From the NCBI GenBank assembly GCA_026419315.1, contig JANZZQ010000012.1:8583-16522 (forward strand): a DNA stretch of 7,940 bases, read 5' to 3'. The notes below the pieces were generated by a model. It ran no database searches, was not told the origin of the DNA, and worked only from the letters and a program-made list of their open reading frames with translations. This DNA is from Armatimonadota bacterium (GTDB lineage Bacteria > Armatimonadota > Fervidibacteria > Fervidibacterales > Fervidibacteraceae). This document shows positions 6,504 to 7,940 of the stretch, piece by piece (the first letter of the stretch is position 1; every line of letters starts with the position of its first letter). The translations under genes were made by a program, and so were the position numbers.

Positions 6504-7007
6504 GTGGCTACTATGGCAGAGGAGATCCAAAAACAATTGATTGCAACATTGGCACCCTATATGGGTAAGGTGTCATTTGGCAATTTGAGGTTCCAGACAT
6601 CCGAGTGGGCCGAGGGCGATAAGAAGTTTGTCAACATCGCAATTGTTTACGAAACGCCAGGAAGTTCCACCAACCAACTCAACATCACAGTGGATGAAAC
6701 CGAAGGCATTCTGACCTTCATTGATGGCGAAGCGGAGCGACAAACTACTAATGTCAACGAAGTAATCCAGTTTGTTGAAGAGGCTGTTAGAAGCATCCCG
6801 GAGCGCCGGTTGGAGCGATTGCGAGAAACTGTGCGAAGGTGGGCTGGACAAGGGAGAAGCAGAGCTGAGGTTCTCGCTGAGTTGAACAGGTTGCTCCGTG
6901 CTGACCTAATTGGAGGCACCATTACGCACCATGAGTTGAAAGCGACAATCCAATACTGCTTGCAACTATTCAATGTCCCTTCGGAAGAGCGTGTGGAGTC
7001 TCGGTGA
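6504..7007 (+). CDS. Uncharacterised 167-residue soluble protein, alpha/beta N-terminus and charged helical C-terminus
   Basis: I do not recognise this family. There is no signal peptide or membrane segment, so it is probably cytoplasmic. After an N-terminal helix (EEIQKQLIATLAPYMG), residues about 22-75 alternate as beta strands: KVSFGNLRFQTS, KFVNIAIVYET, NQLNITVDE, GILTFID. The C-terminal half is highly charged and helical, beginning NEVIQFVEEAVRSI, then ERRLERLRETVRRW, RAEVLAELNRLL and HHELKATIQYCLQLF. It reads like a small alpha/beta domain joined to a helical bundle that might mediate protein-protein contact. It is coupled on both sides: its SD abuts the stop of the preceding gene, and its own TGA (7005-7007) lies inside the SD of pcm. 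This makes it a genuine operon member. An alternative start GTG 6498 adds two residues. Function cannot be assigned from sequence. Confidence 0.85.
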   Translation: MATMAEEIQKQLIATLAPYMGKVSFGNLRFQTSEWAEGDKKFVNIAIVYETPGSSTNQLNITVDETEGILTFIDGEAERQTTNVNEVIQFVEEAVRSIPERRLERLRETVRRWAGQGRSRAEVLAELNRLLRADLIGGTITHHELKATIQYCLQLFNVPSEERVESR

Positions 7008-7009
7008 GG
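7003..7009 (+). promoter_or_regulatory. Ribosome binding site of pcm, fixing the start at ATG 7018
   Basis: GGTGAGG contains the TGA stop of the upstream gene and lies 8 nt before ATG 7018. The frame also opens at ATG 6973, inside the preceding gene, but no SD precedes that codon, so ATG 7018 is preferred. Confidence 0.7.
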
Positions 7010-7017
7010 CGAAAAGA

Positions 7018-7746
7018 ATGTCCAGTTTGCTTCTTTCCCGAAACAACGGCAAGAGGGTTGGTTCTGAGAAACAGTTAGCCCAAATGAGGGCTAATATGGT
7101 GGAGTATCAGCTTCGGCGTCGAGGCATTAAGGACGAACGAGTCTTGCAAGCGTTTTTAAAAGTGCCTCGCCATAAGTTCGTCAGACCACAAGACATATGG
7201 CATGCCTACGAAGATTACCCCCTCGCCATCGGCTACGGTCAAACTATTTCCCAGCCTTACATGGTCGCAATCATGACCGAACTTCTTGAACTCAAAGGCG
7301 ACGAACGGGTGTTGGAGGTCGGAACTGGTTCTGGTTACCAAGCCGCAATCCTCGCAGAACTGGCAAGAGAAGTTTTCACGATTGAAAGGATCCCTGAACT
7401 CGCTAAAAGGGCGGAAGCAGTTCTGCGAGAATTGGATTACACAAATGTCAAGGTCATTGTCGGCGACGGGTCAAAAGGTCTGCCCGAATATGCCCCCTAC
7501 GACGCTATCATTGTCACCGCAGCCGCCCCCAAGCCCCCACAACCGCTTTTGGAGCAATTGAAAGACGGCGGTAAGTTGGTTATCCCCGTGGGAAGTCGGA
7601 AGTTACAAGACCTGATAAGGATAACTCGCTTCGGAAACGATTTCAAAACGGAAAACTTCGGTCCGTGCTTGTTCGTGCCTTTGATAGGCGAAGCAGGTTG
7701 GCGAGGTGAGAATGAATCGGGGGAGGGCGAAGGTTATGAGGTTTAA
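7018..7746 (+). CDS. pcm: Protein-L-isoaspartate O-methyltransferase
   Basis: This enzyme methylates isoaspartyl residues formed in ageing proteins, using S-adenosylmethionine (SAM), so that they can revert to aspartate; it acts in the cytoplasm. From ATG 7018 the protein has 242 residues. The N-terminal helical part is MVEYQLRRRGIKDERVLQAF with PRHKFV. The PIMT signature GYGQTISQPYMVA lies at 72-84. SAM motif I, VLEVGTGSGYQ, lies at 98-108. It continues with FTIERIPEL, VGDGSKGLPEYAPYDAIIVT (GDG at 149-151), KDGGKLVIPVGS, and the family's terminal block CLFVPLIGEAGW. It is somewhat longer than the usual 205-220 residues because of about 22 extra N-terminal residues and a Gly/Glu-rich tail of about 17. 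Starting at ATG 7084 would give a more standard N-terminus but lacks an SD. It overlaps the next gene by 11 bp. Confidence 0.95.
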   Translation: MSSLLLSRNNGKRVGSEKQLAQMRANMVEYQLRRRGIKDERVLQAFLKVPRHKFVRPQDIWHAYEDYPLAIGYGQTISQPYMVAIMTELLELKGDERVLEVGTGSGYQAAILAELAREVFTIERIPELAKRAEAVLRELDYTNVKVIVGDGSKGLPEYAPYDAIIVTAAAPKPPQPLLEQLKDGGKLVIPVGSRKLQDLIRITRFGNDFKTENFGPCLFVPLIGEAGWRGENESGEGEGYEV

Positions 7747-7940
7747 GTGGTGCGGGCTTTTGACTTTGTTGCTTATCGCTCCCGCATCTGCGTTTCAAGC
7801 GGGTGCAGCAAAGCGTGATGTCACACCTTCCCTTGACCGACCTGTTTTCATCGCTGGCTTTGGGAACAACAGAACGGCAACCGCTATCCACGACCCAATT
7901 TGGGTCCGTTGCCTCACTGTCAGCGACGGAAAAAGAAATG
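7736..7940 (+). CDS. Secreted neutral/alkaline ceramidase-like protein, N-terminal fragment (3' truncated by window edge)
   Basis: Only the first 68 codons are visible. A clear signal peptide covers residues 1-18: basic start MRFK, hydrophobic core CGLLTLLLIAP, then ASA before the likely cleavage. The mature start AGAAKRDVTPSL, followed by VFIAGFGNNRTATAIHDP and a strand ending in SDGKR, matches the opening of the neutral/alkaline non-lysosomal ceramidase superfamily. In that family the pattern is 'GxAxxDITP...GYG..R.A.GIHDPL.ARALVL'. Members hydrolyse amide bonds of ceramide-like lipids with zinc; in bacteria lacking sphingolipids many annotated members have unknown substrates. The catalytic region lies outside the window. 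SD GGGGGAGGG (7719-7727) sits about 8 nt before ATG 7736; ATG 7712 is in frame but its SD is only 2 nt away. The start overlaps the pcm end by 11 bp. Confidence 0.75.
   Translation, partial: MRFKWCGLLTLLLIAPASAFQAGAAKRDVTPSLDRPVFIAGFGNNRTATAIHDPIWVRCLTVSDGKRN

Noticed and set aside
1..7940. CRISPR array, tRNA, insertion sequence or prophage
   Set aside because: No regularly spaced repeats, tRNA-like cloverleaf with CCA end, transposase motifs or terminal repeats were found on reading both strands by eye.

Overview
The window reads as a stretch of an ordinary bacterial chromosome. All ten genes lie on the + strand, packed with short gaps, and base composition is near 50% GC by eye. GTG and TTG starts are common, Shine-Dalgarno (SD) sites are strong, and several stop codons are fused to the SD of the next gene. 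The gene set (AcnA-type aconitase, two-subunit glycine decarboxylase, NfeD protease plus slipin, isoaspartyl methyltransferase, secreted ceramidase-like protein) does not fix a phylum. A deep-branching environmental, possibly thermophilic lineage (an Armatimonadota-like bacterium, for example) would fit, but that is a weak inference.

Layout, left half. Positions 1-660 hold the C-terminal part of an aconitase that is cut by the window edge. A 196-bp gap (661-856) follows, rich in small inverted repeats. Next come a DJ-1/PfpI-family protein (857-1390) and, 25 bp later, gcvPB, the PLP-binding subunit of glycine decarboxylase (1416-2885). After a 108-bp gap is a TIM-barrel metalloprotein of the sugar isomerase/endonuclease IV superfamily (start reassigned to GTG 2994, end 3809).

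Layout, right half. A sigma70-like promoter with a perfect -35 box (TTGACA, 17-bp spacer, TATTCT) sits at 3821-3849. It precedes what looks like one long operon: a NfeD/ClpP-type membrane serine protease (3883-5232), its usual partner slipin/stomatin (5250-6038), two small uncharacterised proteins (6074-6487 and 6504-7007), protein-L-isoaspartate O-methyltransferase (7018-7746), and the start of a secreted neutral ceramidase-like protein that runs off the window (7736-7940).

How the genes relate. The aconitase and GcvPB are central metabolism (TCA cycle, glycine cleavage). PfpI-family and Pcm proteins are both linked to protein damage repair, and NfeD/slipin to membrane protein quality control. 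The right-hand operon could therefore be a membrane and protein maintenance cluster with two unknown members. No CRISPR array, tRNA, rRNA, insertion sequence or prophage gene was seen. The window is mostly conventional. The best candidates for something undescribed are the two small proteins co-transcribed with nfeD-slipin, the endonuclease IV-like metal site in the 'isomerase', and the inverted repeats upstream of pfpI.
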